From: Bacteroidota bacterium
Lineage (GTDB): Bacteria > Bacteroidota > Ignavibacteria > UBA10030 > UBA6906
Assembly (NCBI GenBank): GCA_003541875.1
Contig: DPLS01000026.1
Coordinates: 1,138-8,817, forward strand
Reading direction: 5' to 3'
Length of the DNA stretch: 7,680 nt
Shown: positions 6,208 through 7,680 of the stretch, piece by piece
How positions within the stretch are numbered: position 1 is the first letter of the stretch
How the letters are laid out: each line of letters opens with the position of its first letter
Notes under the pieces: generated by a model
Databases searched by the model: none
What the model saw: only the letters and a program-made list of their open reading frames with translations
Told to the model about the DNA's origin: nothing
Position numbers and translations under genes: made by a program

Positions 6208-6990
6208 ATGAAAAAGTCGCTTGACATAGCAACGCTGGGTGGGCTTGCACTTGGGCTTGCGTCCATCTTTGGATCGTTCGTGCTGGAAGGTGGGCAGGTA
6301 GGTGCGCTCATACTTCTGCCGGCTATGGTGATTGTGTTCGGAGGAACAATTGCAGCGGCCGCGATTGGGACTTCGATGAAACAAATTCTTGGACTTGGCA
6401 AACTCATCGTGCTTGCCGTGCTCCCCCCGCAGTTTGCAGTGAAAGACACGATCGACACGATTGTACGGTATTCAACCATTGCGCGGAAGGAAGGGCTACT
6501 GTCGCTAGAAAAGGAGCTCGACAGTTCACCTGATCCGTTCATGAAGAAGATCCTCCGCTTCGCTATTGACGGAACAGACCCCGATGTCCTTCGCTCATTA
6601 GCGGAGACGGAGGTACAGTATTCAGCGGAACGACATTCGCATAATGCCGGGGTCTTTGCAAAGATGGGTGGGTATTCGCCGACAATGGGAATCATCGGTA
6701 CTGTCATGGGGCTCATTGCCACACTCGCCGCTGCAGGCGAAGATGCGAACAAACTCATACACCACATCGCCAGCGCCTTCATTGCTACGTTGTGGGGGGT
6801 GTTCATGGCAAACCTCGTTTGGCTGCCGCTCGCGGACAAGCTCAAGCACATCCAGAATGAAGAGAACCTCTTCATGCAAATGATTGTTGAAGGGATTCTC
6901 TCCATTCAAGCGGGTGAAATTCCTTCTGTTATCAGGGCACGATTGAACAGCATGCTGCCTGCGGGTGAGCAAGAGGCGGACACTAGATGA
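6208..6990 (+). CDS. motA: Flagellar motor stator protein MotA
   Basis: A 260-residue inner-membrane protein; with MotB it forms the ion-driven stator that turns the rotor. Four membrane segments are visible at about 6-27, 31-53, 157-176 and 184-207, with the large cytoplasmic loop (about 54-150) that meets FliG and a cytoplasmic tail. RKEGLLSLE at 93-101 carries the equivalents of E. coli Arg90 and Glu98, the residues that contact FliG. Pro158 (YSPTMGIIGTVMGL) and Pro207 (NLVWLPLADKL) correspond to the functionally critical E. coli Pro173 and Pro222. Length is nearer to the short MotA/MotP type than to the 295-residue E. coli protein. The ATG follows the flgL stop after one base (TAACATG) with no clear ribosome binding site, so translation likely depends on flgL. 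Its stop overlaps the motB start as ATGA. Confidence 0.97.
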   Translation: MKKSLDIATLGGLALGLASIFGSFVLEGGQVGALILLPAMVIVFGGTIAAAAIGTSMKQILGLGKLIVLAVLPPQFAVKDTIDTIVRYSTIARKEGLLSLEKELDSSPDPFMKKILRFAIDGTDPDVLRSLAETEVQYSAERHSHNAGVFAKMGGYSPTMGIIGTVMGLIATLAAAGEDANKLIHHIASAFIATLWGVFMANLVWLPLADKLKHIQNEENLFMQMIVEGILSIQAGEIPSVIRARLNSMLPAGEQEADTR

Positions 6991-7680
6991 AGAAGAAGCA
7001 CGGACACGAAGAGCCCGAGAATCACGAGCGGTGGTTATTGACCTATGCCGATCTTATTACGTTGCTCCTGGGCCTTTTCGTGATTCTATACGCGATGTCA
7101 AAAGTTGATGCGGCGAAGTATGCCGAAGTGGCTGCGGCGCTGGGAGGGGTGTTCGGTGGCGGTGGAAAGGTGTCGGTTGCACAGGGGAGCAGCGGGATTC
7201 TACAACTCCCGATGCCTGTGGTACCCAAGGAACGCCAAGAAGTGCAGAAGCAGGTGGAGGAGGGATTGGGGGGCGATCTCAAATCCGGACGCATTACCCT
7301 TTCCACAGATGAACGCGGACTGACACTTCATGTCGCCGAGGAACTCAGCTTCTCTTCCGGGAGTGCCGAGCCTAAGCAAGAAATGCTTCGCGTTCTCGAT
7401 ACTGTCGCTGCCATCATTCGGCGGCTTCCACACGATATCCGCGTGGAGGGACATACGGACGACATTCCCATCAACACTGTGGCGTACCGTTCGAACTGGC
7501 ATCTCTCAGTTGCGCGTGCAGTGAATATTGCGTACTACTTCATTGAGAGCAAGGACTTCAGTCCAGAAAAGGTGTCCGTTGCCGGCTATGGTGAGTTTCG
7601 TCCGCTCGTGCCAAATACCAGCGACATGAATCGCGCAAAGAACCGGCGGGTGGACATTGTCATTTTGAACAACGTCGAGA
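6987..7680 (+). CDS. motB: Flagellar motor stator protein MotB (3' truncated by window)
   Basis: The first 231 codons of an open frame that runs off the right edge. MotB carries the ion-binding residue of the stator and anchors it to the cell wall. A short charged N-terminus (KKKHGHEEPENHER) precedes the single membrane segment at about 17-37, beginning WLLTYADLITLLLGLF; Asp22 is the equivalent of E. coli Asp32, the ion carrier. A Gly-rich plug/linker region (GGVFGGGG around 53-60) follows. The OmpA-like peptidoglycan-binding domain spans about 113-228, with VEGHTDDIPIN at 153-163, the SVARAVNIAYYF helix, VAGYGEFRP at 198-206 and NRAKNRRVDIVIL at 215-227. The domain looks essentially complete, so few codons should remain beyond the edge. 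AGAGG at 6972-6976 lies ten bases before the ATG, and ATGA overlap with motA suggests coupled synthesis. Confidence 0.96.
   Translation, partial: MKKKHGHEEPENHERWLLTYADLITLLLGLFVILYAMSKVDAAKYAEVAAALGGVFGGGGKVSVAQGSSGILQLPMPVVPKERQEVQKQVEEGLGGDLKSGRITLSTDERGLTLHVAEELSFSSGSAEPKQEMLRVLDTVAAIIRRLPHDIRVEGHTDDIPINTVAYRSNWHLSVARAVNIAYYFIESKDFSPEKVSVAGYGEFRPLVPNTSDMNRAKNRRVDIVILNNVE

Noticed and set aside
6198..6905. Long open frame on the minus strand (235 codons) inside motA.
   Set aside because: It mirrors the motA gene, whose motifs are clear; its translation is Ser/Ala/Pro-rich without family features.

Overview
This window is one uninterrupted, co-directional block of flagellar genes on the + strand: flgG (3' end), flgA, flgH, flgI, flgJ, flgN, flgK, flgL, motA and motB (cut by the window end). 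All ten are recognisable from conserved motifs and gene order. The spacing is very tight. There are three 4-base ATGA stop/start overlaps (flgI/flgJ, flgJ/flgN, motA/motB) and gaps of 1 to 24 bases elsewhere. The only larger gap is 46 bases, between flgN and flgK. I found no convincing internal promoter or terminator, no RNA gene, mobile element, CRISPR or repeat array, and no stretch over 300 bases without a gene.

The organism is a flagellated diderm (Gram-negative-type) bacterium, because both the P-ring (FlgI, with its chaperone FlgA) and the L-ring (FlgH) are encoded. Base composition is roughly balanced and uniform along the window. The MotB transmembrane segment resembles the MotB type known from Bacillus more than the enterobacterial one, FlgJ carries an SLT-type lytic domain, and FlgH lacks a lipoprotein cysteine. 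Together these argue against a gammaproteobacterium. A deep-branching lineage such as the Bacteroidota/Chlorobi/Ignavibacteria side is possible, but the sequence alone does not settle it.

Layout: 1-230 distal rod; 246-2666 ring assembly outside the inner membrane (FlgA chaperone, FlgH L-ring, FlgI P-ring); 2663-3445 rod cap and peptidoglycan-cutting FlgJ; 3442-3900 export chaperone FlgN; 3947-6206 the two hook-filament junction proteins FlgK and FlgL, which are FlgN's expected clients; 6208-7680 the MotA/MotB stator. The order roughly follows assembly: rod, rings and wall penetration, hook-filament junction, then torque generation.

I do not see a previously undescribed system. The points worth a second look are variations on the standard machine: the non-lipoprotein FlgH, the FlgJ-SLT fusion, a cysteine-free mature FlgI, a seven-G tract in flgK, the absence of flgM, and late-class genes packed with rod and ring genes.
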